The notes: a model not told the origin generated them from the sequence alone. Shown: positions 19,105 to 28,122, numbered from the stretch's first letter. The stretch is 64,000 nucleotides of DNA from Lachnospiraceae bacterium (GCA_014804445.1 JAAUZU010000012.1:173317-237316), one strand, 5' to 3'. Made by a program: numbers and translations.

Positions 19105-21123
19105 TCATTCCCCAAAATACATATTGACTGTGCGGTTCAACTCTGCGATTACTTTTTCCTTATCCGTTATTTCGCCCGCAATGTAAGAATAATAGCTTGT
19201 AAACAGTTCATCCGGCAGTTCAAAATCAATTTCCCCATTGCCGTAAAGCGCATAAACATCCCTGCTGAATGCATCTGTCCCATAAATGCTTTTTTCTGCC
19301 GACAGATGCCTGCCCGGAACTGCTATATAATTGTTTGACATATCCTCCACAAAATCAAGCACGGCTTCCAGATTGGGCGCATTGGGATTGATAATGATAA
19401 TATCCGCCAAAACCGGATAAGTACCCTTCTCACCGGAAAGCGTTGGCACACCGCAGACATGAAAGCCTTCTTTTCCTTCATACTTTTCGTAGTCCCAGTT
19501 ATAGCCGATTACCTGTTCAAAGCAGACTGTTTTCAGGAAAGCAGTCCATATCAGTTCATTCCGCTCTACAGGATCTACATCCAACCTATCAAACTCCAGA
19601 TAATCCATATAGTTAATCTTTATACCGGAGTTTCGAAATTCGGCTCTGGCACCATATTCCCCTTTCACGAAATCCAACAGTCTGCGGAATTCTTCCGTGT
19701 CGAAATCAACAGTTCCTTCTTTCCGGTTCAACCGGATATATTCCTTTAACAGTGCAGAATTCGGAAATCCGATGTCAAAACGGTCACTCTGCCCCGCATC
19801 ATACAGCGCTCTTGCAGCCACACAAAGTTCTTCATACGTCCTAATATCTTCCATGCGGATACTATACTCCGCCAAATTATCCTCCCGGTAAACAACGCCC
19901 GATGCATACAGATTGACCGGCAGCATCCAGATATCTCCCCTGTAGGTGGCTGCCTCCCTGACAAATGGATAGCACTCCTTCAAATAACGCGCAATGCGGT
20001 TCTCCGGAATCGGGTAATATGCCATGGCATCGCGAATGGCAATCGCCTCCGCCATATTCGTATTCAGCACCACAAAATCATAATCGCTGTCCCCTGCAAG
20101 CACCTTGAGCGCAAGCGCATCCCATGTCATTTCCTCCAAATCAATGTTGTAGCCGCTCCAGTCCGGCACATTTGCCAAATCCAGAACATACCCCTTTAAC
20201 GGCGTATTATCCTCTACATAAGCCCGCGGTTCAAAGCTGTAAATATTCCCCAATTCGGGATCTGATACAAAAAGACGCACGCCCGCCATCATCATATTGC
20301 TATCATACCAGTATAACCGCTGCGCCGGAAATCTTGCCGCGATCAGCGCCTGCTCCGGCACAAGCCTTACATACTGAAGCTCCGCCGGCATATAGCCGTA
20401 TATAGCGTTTTCCTCCTTCACATAGGCAATATCCGACAATTCCTCCACAAAATTCGTTCGGTACTGTTCCGAAAAAAGGTTGGTATCCGTATTGTATTTT
20501 TGAAAATAGAAGCCATTGTCGTCGCACGCTTCAATCCAATAGTCACCTTCCGCTCCGGAAGCAATCGCAATAGGGGATTCTATGGCAAGAGTCATAAATT
20601 CCCCTGTCTGCAGATCCAGCAGAACCGTCCGAAGAATCCCCACTCCCATTTCCGGATACATAAACAACAGCAGCGTATCCTGCTGCGCCGCCATTTTTCT
20701 GATCTTAGGAATCCCCGTCAGTCTGCCGCATACGCGTCCCTCCCCGGTCTCCGTATTGATCTCAATCAGACAGCCGTTCCTTTCCCTGAAGCAATACAGG
20801 CTGTTTCCATGGATACAAAGGCTTGTCAGGTCGTCCGAATATACCTGCACATCCTCCACTTCCGCATCCGCCACGACTGCTATCTCTTGTATAAAAGAAC
20901 CGTCCGTGCCATACTGATAAATGGAAGAGCTGCCTTTTACCGTACAATATAAATATTCTCCTGCTTCGTCCACACAGTATCCCAACAATCCCGGCATCTC
21001 ATAACGGCTGATTGTTCTATCGGCCTGCTCCTTCTCTTCCTCTGCTTTTTTGCCACATGCACAGACAATAAAGCACATTGCCATAAGTAAAAAAATCTTT
21101 CCAATCTTATTGCGCATTTTCAA
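19105..21123 (-). CDS. Lipoprotein: N-terminal beta-propeller-like region fused to an extracellular solute-binding domain
   Basis: Lipobox CFIVCACGKK; N-terminal repeated YLYCTVKGSSSIYQYGTDG-type strands; C-terminal half resembles a type-1 sugar SBP (KVLAGDSDYDFVVLNTNMAEAIAIRDAMAYYPIPE...). Confidence 0.75.
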   Translation of the reverse strand: MKMRNKIGKIFLLMAMCFIVCACGKKAEEEKEQADRTISRYEMPGLLGYCVDEAGEYLYCTVKGSSSIYQYGTDGSFIQEIAVVADAEVEDVQVYSDDLTSLCIHGNSLYCFRERNGCLIEINTETGEGRVCGRLTGIPKIRKMAAQQDTLLLFMYPEMGVGILRTVLLDLQTGEFMTLAIESPIAIASGAEGDYWIEACDDNGFYFQKYNTDTNLFSEQYRTNFVEELSDIAYVKEENAIYGYMPAELQYVRLVPEQALIAARFPAQRLYWYDSNMMMAGVRLFVSDPELGNIYSFEPRAYVEDNTPLKGYVLDLANVPDWSGYNIDLEEMTWDALALKVLAGDSDYDFVVLNTNMAEAIAIRDAMAYYPIPENRIARYLKECYPFVREAATYRGDIWMLPVNLYASGVVYREDNLAEYSIRMEDIRTYEELCVAARALYDAGQSDRFDIGFPNSALLKEYIRLNRKEGTVDFDTEEFRRLLDFVKGEYGARAEFRNSGIKINYMDYLEFDRLDVDPVERNELIWTAFLKTVCFEQVIGYNWDYEKYEGKEGFHVCGVPTLSGEKGTYPVLADIIIINPNAPNLEAVLDFVEDMSNNYIAVPGRHLSAEKSIYGTDAFSRDVYALYGNGEIDFELPDELFTSYYSYIAGEITDKEKVIAELNRTVNMYFGE

Positions 21124-21182
21124 GCTCCTGTTTTGTCTAAATCTAGTTTAAAAATCCGGAAACTTCCTGCCTGCTTCTCATA

Positions 21183-21207
21183 CAGGGCAGGGAATTACCC
21201 CACCCTG
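21183..21207 (-). other. Intercistronic hairpin, copy A
   Basis: CAGGGCAGGG-AATTA-CCCCACCCTG; in minus-strand RNA pairs throughout with two G.U wobbles. Confidence 0.55.
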
Positions 21208-21218
21208 TTTTCTGCCGC

Positions 21219-21545
21219 TTACCGCAGACTTTGGCAATCGCCAGTTTCAGTGGGACAGATAGTATGCTTTATTATGCAGGTTCCTACTACATTGGATTTT
21301 AATACAGTTTTACAGCCGGTACAGGAAATTGTATGCAAATGCATTTCTTTCGTTCTCTGGCAAGCCACTATATTACCATTGACATATACTTGATGCGGTT
21401 CTATCGCAACATCTGCGACCTTGTTTCCGCACGAAACCTTGATTGTTCCGCAATGTCCGTCCGCCGCATTGACCTCTCTTGCCCCGCTTAACGCCAAAAG
21501 CAGCGTCAAACCAAGGCAGCAGCATGTTTTAATACTTTTCTTCAT
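21219..21545 (-). CDS. Small secreted 8-cysteine protein, copy A
   Basis: Signal peptide MKKSIKTCCCLGLTLLLALSGAREVNA; mature region with 8 Cys and CQRTKEMHLHTISCTGC; paralogue at 22871-23200. Confidence 0.8.
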   Translation of the reverse strand: MKKSIKTCCCLGLTLLLALSGAREVNAADGHCGTIKVSCGNKVADVAIEPHQVYVNGNIVACQRTKEMHLHTISCTGCKTVLKSNVVGTCIIKHTICPTETGDCQSLR

Positions 21546-21691
21546 TTTGCTTCCTCCTTATGAATGGTCGAAAATGAATAGTTCTCTTATCACAAGGTAT
21601 GCGATATTTGTACAAACCGTATACCAATATGACCTCCTTTTTATCCAAAATGGGATTATTTGTCTCTTGGAATATCCCAAATTTTAACAGT
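21546..21691 (-). promoter_or_regulatory. 146-nt conserved intercistronic leader, copy A
   Basis: Same length as, and close to, the copy at 23201-23346; contains AAAGGAGGTCATATTG and an inverted repeat around TTTGTACAAA. Confidence 0.5.
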
Positions 21692-22813
21692 CTAATTCAG
21701 CCTTCCCGTTTCACTGTCCGAAAACCGATAATAGCCCCAGTCAGCTTCCTTCAAATAATCGGATTCAAACATCCAATATAGATAGTCTCCTGTCAGATAC
21801 AGAAGCACGTCGCCATATACACCTTCTTTTCCTTCTACCGCTAAAAATTCCTGCACTTCTTCCCCATCCCACAGCATTATCTGAAAACTTCCCGTATACT
21901 GTTTTACCCAATATAGTTTATTTCCATCGCTTACCGCATGCTGTGCATAATATCCCAAATCTGTATCTGTCCCTGTTTCCAAATCCAATACATGGCGGCT
22001 GCCTGTCCATACGTCAACATATGACAGCCAGTTTCCTGCAAGCAGCGGGAACATCTTCCTGCTTTCTACAAAATAATTGGTTTCCGTCTCCGTATCCCAG
22101 GCAAGAAGATAACCTCTTTGAGATAGAAATCCCGTATCATCTGTTACCATATTGTAGAGCAGATACCTGCCATCTGTATTAAAAAAAACACCGTTTATTT
22201 CTGATAATCTGGTAAATTCTCCGTCCGGTTCTTCTAATTTCATGCTGACAAGACCGGGAACATTATTGTACAAAATATCCCGCATGACCAAAATTTCCCC
22301 ACACGGAGTCTCATACAGTACTTCTGCTTCTTTCGTGTCAATAGCAATCCTCACAATACCGACACAGTATATCGTCTCAACGTCAATCTCCACAAAATAC
22401 AGATATCCGTTTGAAACATGTAAAAACTCTCCGACTCCTTCATAAAGCAGTTCCTTATCTTCACCCTCCGGTCCGCACATAAAAATTGCATGTTGTGTAA
22501 AATCCACAAAATAAACATTACCTTCCTCATCCGTCGTCAAATCACCAAAGCTCAACTGGTTAGAATTGCACAGGGACTGCTCTTTATCCGCATAGAGGTC
22601 CATATCCATTAAATCCAGCTTTTCCAGTGCCGCAACCTCCTCCGGCAGTGGATATTCCGTAACGGTTACTTGCTGAATGTCTTTCTCCTCTGTTGCAGCA
22701 CCCGGCGCCTGTAAAGAAATGGCAGCGTCCTTGTCAGAAGGTTCTGTTCCCTGACTGCCGCAACTGCATAGAAAAATCAGTACCAATCCTAATGCTAATA
22801 TTTGTTTTCGCAT
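21692..22813 (-). CDS. Beta-propeller-like lipoprotein, copy A
   Basis: Lipobox LIFLCSCGSQG; repeated NVYFVDFTQHAIFMCGPEG / YLYFVEIDVETIYCVGIVRI strands; paralogue at 23347-24480. Confidence 0.78.
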   Translation of the reverse strand: MRKQILALGLVLIFLCSCGSQGTEPSDKDAAISLQAPGAATEEKDIQQVTVTEYPLPEEVAALEKLDLMDMDLYADKEQSLCNSNQLSFGDLTTDEEGNVYFVDFTQHAIFMCGPEGEDKELLYEGVGEFLHVSNGYLYFVEIDVETIYCVGIVRIAIDTKEAEVLYETPCGEILVMRDILYNNVPGLVSMKLEEPDGEFTRLSEINGVFFNTDGRYLLYNMVTDDTGFLSQRGYLLAWDTETETNYFVESRKMFPLLAGNWLSYVDVWTGSRHVLDLETGTDTDLGYYAQHAVSDGNKLYWVKQYTGSFQIMLWDGEEVQEFLAVEGKEGVYGDVLLYLTGDYLYWMFESDYLKEADWGYYRFSDSETGRLN

Positions 22814-22834
22814 ATTGCCTGCCTCCTTCTCATA

Positions 22835-22859
22835 CAGGGCAGGGTATTACCCTGCCCTG
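22835..22859 (-). other. Intercistronic perfect hairpin, copy B
   Basis: CAGGGCAGGGTA-T-TACCCTGCCCTG; no U-tract on the minus strand, so not an obvious terminator for the operon. Confidence 0.6.
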
Positions 22860-22870
22860 TTTTCTGCCGC

Positions 22871-23200
22871 TTACCGCAGACTCTGACAATCGCCAACTTC
22901 CGTAGGACAAGTACTAGTATGTTTTATTATGCAGGTTCCTACTACATTGGATCTTAATACAGCGCCGCAGCCGGTACAAGAGATTGTATGCAAATGCATT
23001 TCTTTCGTTCTCTGACAAGTTACTGGCTTACTAGAGACATATACTTGATGCGATTCTACCGGAACATTTGCGACCGCGCTTCCACACGCAACCTTAACGG
23101 TTCCGCAATGTCCGTCCGCCGCATTGACCTCTCTTGCCCCGCTTAACGCCAAAAGCAGCGTCAAACCAAGACAGCAGCATGTTTTAATACTTTTCTTCAT
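22871..23200 (-). CDS. Small secreted 8-cysteine protein, copy B
   Basis: Same signal peptide as copy A; 8 conserved Cys. Confidence 0.8.
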   Translation of the reverse strand: MKKSIKTCCCLGLTLLLALSGAREVNAADGHCGTVKVACGSAVANVPVESHQVYVSSKPVTCQRTKEMHLHTISCTGCGAVLRSNVVGTCIIKHTSTCPTEVGDCQSLR

Positions 23201-23346
23201 TTTGCTTCCTCCTTATTAATGATTGAAAATAAATGGTTACCTTATCACAAGGTATGCGATATTTGTACAAACCGCATACCAATATGACCTCCTTTGTATC
23301 CAAAATGGGATTATTTGTCTCTTGGAATCTCCCAAATTTTAACAGT
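23201..23346 (-). promoter_or_regulatory. 146-nt conserved intercistronic leader, copy B
   Basis: GGTATGCG...CGCATACC (23251-23258/23273-23280) flanking TTTGTACAAA; AAAGGAGGTCATATTG. Confidence 0.5.
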
Positions 23347-24480
23347 CTAATTCAGCCTTCCCGTTTCACCGTCCGAAAACCGATAATAGCCCCAGTCAGC
23401 TTCCTTAAAAATTTCTGATTCAAGCATCCAGTATAAATAGCCTTCTGTCAAATACAGAGATACATCGCCATATACTCCTTCTTTTCCTTCTACCGTCAGA
23501 AATTCCTGCACCTCCTCCCCATCCCATACCATAATCTGAAAACTTCCTCGCGTCTGGTTTGCCCAATATAACTTATTTCCATCTCCCACCGCATGTTGTA
23601 TCTGATATCCCAAGTCCGTGTCCGTCCCTGCTTCCAAATCAAGTACATGGCGAGTCCTTGTGCTGAAATCCAAGTACGAAAACCATCTGCCGGTAAGCAA
23701 GGGATAGGCTATTTTACTTTCTACAAAATAATTGGTTCCCGTCTCAATATCCCAAGCCAGAAGATACCCTCTTTCATACGCCAGACTTGATTCATTGTAG
23801 AGTAGATATCTGCCATCTGTATTCAAAAAAGCACATTTTATTTCCGATAATCCGGTAAAGCCTCCGTCCGGTTCTTCTAATTTCATGCTGACAAGCCCAT
23901 AATCACTACCATAATCACTACTGTACAGAATATCCTGCATAAGCAAAATCTGCCCGGGTTGATTCTCATACAGTACTTCTGCTTCTTTCGTGTTAATATC
24001 AATCCTCACAATGCTGTCACTACATAACGCCGCAAAATCACCCTCCACAGAATACAGTACAAAATACAGATATCCATTTGAAACTTGTAAATTTACTCCA
24101 ATTCCTTCATAAAGCAGTTCCTTATTGTCACCCTCCGGTCCACACATAAAAATCGCCTGTTGTGTTTCATCCATAAAATAAACGTTGCCTTCCTCATCCG
24201 TGGTCAAATATCCAAAGTTTAACAGGTTAGAATTTCGCATGGACTGCTCTTTATCCGCATAGAGGCCCATATCCATTAAATCCAGTTTTTCCAATGCTGC
24301 AATCTCCTCCGGCAGTGGATATTCCGTAACGGTTACCTGCTGAATGTCTTTCTCCTCTGCTACAGTACCCGGCGCCTGTAAAGAAATGGCAGCATCCTTG
24401 TCAGAAGGTTCTTTTCCCTGACTGCCGCAACTGCATAGAAAAATCAGCAGCAATCCTAATATCATTATTTGTTTTTTCAT
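23347..24480 (-). CDS. Beta-propeller-like lipoprotein, copy B
   Basis: Lipobox LIFLCSCGSQG; close paralogue of 21692-22813. Confidence 0.78.
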   Translation of the reverse strand: MKKQIMILGLLLIFLCSCGSQGKEPSDKDAAISLQAPGTVAEEKDIQQVTVTEYPLPEEIAALEKLDLMDMGLYADKEQSMRNSNLLNFGYLTTDEEGNVYFMDETQQAIFMCGPEGDNKELLYEGIGVNLQVSNGYLYFVLYSVEGDFAALCSDSIVRIDINTKEAEVLYENQPGQILLMQDILYSSDYGSDYGLVSMKLEEPDGGFTGLSEIKCAFLNTDGRYLLYNESSLAYERGYLLAWDIETGTNYFVESKIAYPLLTGRWFSYLDFSTRTRHVLDLEAGTDTDLGYQIQHAVGDGNKLYWANQTRGSFQIMVWDGEEVQEFLTVEGKEGVYGDVSLYLTEGYLYWMLESEIFKEADWGYYRFSDGETGRLN

Positions 24481-24605
24481 ATCGCCTATCTCCTTATGGA
24501 TGATTGAAAAATGATACCTACCTCGTACTTTGTCCGGTCCGGGATTATCTGTCAGTAAGGAATATTAGAAATGTCAGATGAAATAAAAAATGTTATAAGA
24601 TTTTT

Positions 24606-24641
24606 AAAATAGCCGGCAAGCGGGATGCTGCCGGCTATTTT
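24606..24641 (-). terminator. Intrinsic terminator downstream of the EF-G-like gene
   Basis: AAAATAGCCGGCA ... TGCCGGCTATTTT perfect 13-bp stem. Confidence 0.7.
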
Positions 24642-24762
24642 CATCAGATATTGTTTTCCCCTACTGTATCTTCCTATCGCCCGCACTTATTCATTTCATG
24701 ATAAGCTGCTTTTTAAATAAAAATTACATTTATATCATAACCCACACATATAATACTGTCAA

Positions 24763-26850
24763 CTACTCTTCTCCGCCGCTTACCTTATCCGCTCTCGCCG
24801 CTACTTCCTTTTCCTGTACATCGGAAGGCGCCTGCTCATAGCGGGCAAATTCGTAAGCATATTCGCCCCTGCCGCCTGTCATGGAGCGTAAATCCGTGCA
24901 GTATCCGTATAAACCGCTCATCGGAATATCGGCTTCAATAATCTGCCTGCCGCCGGGAATAGGTGTCATGCCAAGCACCCTGCCGCGGCGCTTATTCAAA
25001 TCGCCCATGATATCGCCGGTGTAGGAATCAGGTACGGTTACTTTAAGGGAAGCAATCGGCTCTAACAATACCGGTGAAGCCTCCATAAAGCCCTTCTTGA
25101 ACGCCTGAACCGTCGCCAGTTTAAATGCCATTTCCGAGGAGTCTACCGGATGGTAGGAACCATCGTATAAAACAGCCTTTACGCCGACAACCGGATAAGC
25201 CGCCATGGGGCCCTTTACCACGGAATCCTGCAGACCTTTTTCTACAGCCGGATAGTAGTTTTTCGGAACGGCACCGCCCACTACTTCCTGCTCGAACACA
25301 AAGGGCGTTTCCAAATCTCCGGACGGTGAAAACCGCATTTTGACATGTCCGTACTGTCCGTGTCCGCCGGACTGTTTCTTGTATTTGTATTCCACGTCAG
25401 AATTTTTCCGAATGGTTTCCTTATAGGCAATCTTAGGTCTTTCCAGCTCTATCTCAACCTTATATTCATTCAGAAGCCTGCTGGCGATGATATCCAGATG
25501 CTGCTCACCCATACCATAAAGGAGTGTCTGCCTGTTTTCGGAATCATTTACCAGACGCAGGGTGGTATCCTCATGGGTCAGCTTCTGCAGTGCCTGTGAT
25601 ATCTTATCCACATCGCCCTTATCCTTCGGTTTATATCTCATGTATGTATAAGGCTGGGAAATCTCCCACTTTCCGAACTTGATTGTCGTCGTTTTGGTGG
25701 AGAGGCTGTTGCCGGTTCTCGCCGCGGTCAGCTTCGCCAGCGCGCCCAAATCACCTGCGTGAAGCTCAGGCACCTCTACCGGCTTATTGCCCTGCATCAC
25801 ATACAGCTTACCAATCTTCTCCTCGATATCCCTGTCAACATTGTAAATCACGTCGTCCGTTTTCAGCACGCCGGAGTTTACCTTAATCAGGGAGTACTTG
25901 CCGATAAAAGGATCCACCATGGTCTTCCAGATGTATGCGGATTTTGCCTTGGCAAAGTCATAGTCGGCATTGTATATTTCGTTGGTCTTCATGTTGATTC
26001 CCGCTATCTTGCGGTTCTCAGGGCTTGGCATATACTTCACAATATCGTCAAGCAGGGTATAAACGCCCTGACACAGCGTATTGGAACCCATGCTGATCGG
26101 AACAATCGTACCATCGCAGACATTGGTACGCAGCGCTGCACGTATCTCCGCCTCCGAGAAGGTCTCTCCGCCAAAATAACGCTCCATCATCTCTTCGCTG
26201 GTCTCAGCAACCGCTTCCATCAGCGTATCCCTGCATATCTGCAAGTTTGCCTTATTATATTCCGGAATCTCGCAGGGAACCACTTCCTTGCCCTGCCATC
26301 TGTTACCGGTTTCTGCAATGACATTGACATAACCGACAAATTTTTCGTTTTCACGAATCGGCAGGTTAAAAGGCGCTATTTTCTTGCCGTACTTTTCCGT
26401 CATCTCCTCCACAACCTGTCTGAAGGATGCGTTATCCACGTCCATGTTGGTTACGTACACAAAGCGGGGCAGCTTATACTTATCGCAAAGCTCCCATGCC
26501 TTCTCCGTCCCCACTTCCATACCGGACTTTCCGTTTACTACAATAATGGCAGCGCCGGCTGCACTGATTGCTTCCTCTACCTCGCCCACAAAATCAAAAT
26601 ATCCCGGCGTGTCCAGAATATTGATTTTGCAGCCTTCCCACTCAATCGGTATCACAGAAGTCGAAATGGAAAACTGACGCTTCTGCTCCTCTTTGCTGTA
26701 ATCACTCAGGGTATTGCCGTCTGTCACCTTACCCATTCGGGAGGTGATTCCTGAAAGATACCCCATCGCTTCTGCCAGACTGGTCTTGCCGGAACCGCCG
26801 TGTCCCAGTAAAACCACATTTCGGATTTTGTCGGTTGTGTAAACTTTCAT
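24763..26850 (-). CDS. EF-G-like translational GTPase (paralogue type)
   Basis: P-loop GHGGSGKTSL, DTPGYFDF, EF-G domains II-V (SGGHGQYGHVKMRF, PVLLEPIASLKVTVP, DLRSMTGGRGEYAYEFARYEQAP); G4 reads TNMD rather than NKMD. Confidence 0.9.
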   Translation of the reverse strand: MKVYTTDKIRNVVLLGHGGSGKTSLAEAMGYLSGITSRMGKVTDGNTLSDYSKEEQKRQFSISTSVIPIEWEGCKINILDTPGYFDFVGEVEEAISAAGAAIIVVNGKSGMEVGTEKAWELCDKYKLPRFVYVTNMDVDNASFRQVVEEMTEKYGKKIAPFNLPIRENEKFVGYVNVIAETGNRWQGKEVVPCEIPEYNKANLQICRDTLMEAVAETSEEMMERYFGGETFSEAEIRAALRTNVCDGTIVPISMGSNTLCQGVYTLLDDIVKYMPSPENRKIAGINMKTNEIYNADYDFAKAKSAYIWKTMVDPFIGKYSLIKVNSGVLKTDDVIYNVDRDIEEKIGKLYVMQGNKPVEVPELHAGDLGALAKLTAARTGNSLSTKTTTIKFGKWEISQPYTYMRYKPKDKGDVDKISQALQKLTHEDTTLRLVNDSENRQTLLYGMGEQHLDIIASRLLNEYKVEIELERPKIAYKETIRKNSDVEYKYKKQSGGHGQYGHVKMRFSPSGDLETPFVFEQEVVGGAVPKNYYPAVEKGLQDSVVKGPMAAYPVVGVKAVLYDGSYHPVDSSEMAFKLATVQAFKKGFMEASPVLLEPIASLKVTVPDSYTGDIMGDLNKRRGRVLGMTPIPGGRQIIEADIPMSGLYGYCTDLRSMTGGRGEYAYEFARYEQAPSDVQEKEVAARADKVSGGEE

Positions 26851-26968
26851 AGATATTATGTCCTTTCTTTTCAGTTATTGGTATTTATGCCCGTGTCAAT
26901 TCCTGTCATCAAAACACCATAGGTATATTTTACTAAATTTCCAGACATATTACAAGCTATATTCATCA

Positions 26969-27015
26969 ACTTTCACATTTTATTGTGTACATTGACTTTC
27001 ACACTTCAACGTGTT
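26969..27015 (+). promoter_or_regulatory. Two imperfect 21-bp direct repeats overlapping the tyrA promoter
   Basis: ACTTTCACATTTTATTGTGTA (26969-26989) and ACTTTCACACTTCAACGTGTT (26995-27015), 26-bp period. Confidence 0.55.
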
Positions 27016-27020
27016 AGAAT
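26992..27020 (+). promoter_or_regulatory. Sigma-A promoter of tyrA
   Basis: TTGACT (26992-26997), 17 nt, TAGAAT (27015-27020). Confidence 0.75.
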
Positions 27021-27045
27021 ATCCCTGTTTAAAGGAGGTATCCAC

Positions 27046-28122
27046 ATGTCTACATTAACCTGTGGTTTTATCGGTCTTGGCTTAATCGGCGGTTCCATTG
27101 CCAAAGCTCTGAAGGAGGCGGAACCGTCCATAAGGATTATTGCATATGATATCAACAGGGAAAGCGTTCTTCTCGCCAGGCAGGAAGGTATCGCAGACAT
27201 TGCGGCAGACGGCATCGACGAGAATTTTTCTGCCTGTGATTACCTGTTTTTGTGCGCGCCTGTCTCACACAATGACGAAAATCTGTCCGCAATCAGGCGC
27301 ATACTGTCTCCCGACTGTATTCTGACTGACGTGGGAAGCGTCAAAAGCACAACACACAAAGCGGTAGATGACGCCGGTCTCTCCCATCAGTTTATCGGCG
27401 GACACCCCATGGCGGGAAGCGAGCGCACCGGCTACCGGAATGCAAAGGCGCTGCTTTTAGAAAATGCCTATTATATTTTGACGCCCACGGAACAGACTTC
27501 ACCGGAAAAGCTGTCCGCATACCGCGCTCTGGTAGAAAAAATGGGTGCTATTCCGCTGATACTGTCCCCCAATCAGCATGATTTTGTAACAGCCGGCATC
27601 TCACATCTGCCCCATGTAGTCGCTTCCAGCTTAGTCAATCTGGTAAAAGATACCGATTCTGCGGACGGCATCATGAAACAGATTGCCGCAGGCGGTTTTA
27701 AAGATATTACACGGATTGCCTCTTCTTCGCCTGTTATGTGGCAGCAAATCTGTCTGACAAACGCGGAAAATATATCCTGTCTCCTGAAAGCCTACATTGA
27801 TACGCTGCTTGAGGCAAAGAAGGCACTGGATGAGCGGAACGCCGATGCGCTTTATTCTCTTTTTGACTCGGCGCGGATTTATCGGGAATCCTTTATCAAC
27901 ACTTCCAGCGGACCCATCAAACGCATTTTTGACATCCGTATTGATATTGACGATAAGCCGGGAGCCCTTTCTCGTGTTGTTTCCCTTCTGGCTTCCCATG
28001 ATATCAACATAAAAAACATCGGTATTACACATAACAGAGAGTCAGAGGAAGGTGTGATGCGGATTGAATTTTATGATGAAGCTTCACTACTTACTGCCAA
28101 AAAGCTTCTCGGCGCGGACTGA
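27046..28122 (+). CDS. tyrA: Prephenate dehydrogenase with C-terminal ACT domain
   Basis: GFIGLGLIGGSIAKAL Rossmann; GGHPMAGSERTGY; C-term RIDIDDKPGALSRVVSLLASHDINIKNIGI ACT motif; AAAGGAGG RBS. Confidence 0.93.
   Translation: MSTLTCGFIGLGLIGGSIAKALKEAEPSIRIIAYDINRESVLLARQEGIADIAADGIDENFSACDYLFLCAPVSHNDENLSAIRRILSPDCILTDVGSVKSTTHKAVDDAGLSHQFIGGHPMAGSERTGYRNAKALLLENAYYILTPTEQTSPEKLSAYRALVEKMGAIPLILSPNQHDFVTAGISHLPHVVASSLVNLVKDTDSADGIMKQIAAGGFKDITRIASSSPVMWQQICLTNAENISCLLKAYIDTLLEAKKALDERNADALYSLFDSARIYRESFINTSSGPIKRIFDIRIDIDDKPGALSRVVSLLASHDINIKNIGITHNRESEEGVMRIEFYDEASLLTAKKLLGAD

Larger units (their letters stand above)
21171..24480 (-). repeat. Tandem duplication of a two-gene module (propeller lipoprotein + 8-Cys small protein), about 1.65 kb per unit
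   Basis: Units approximately 21171-22823 and 22823-24480, aligned gene for gene, leader for leader and hairpin for hairpin. Confidence 0.9.

Noticed and set aside
21171-24480. Duplication as an insertion sequence or transposon
   Set aside because: No transposase, no terminal inverted repeats or target-site duplication seen; structure fits tandem gene duplication.
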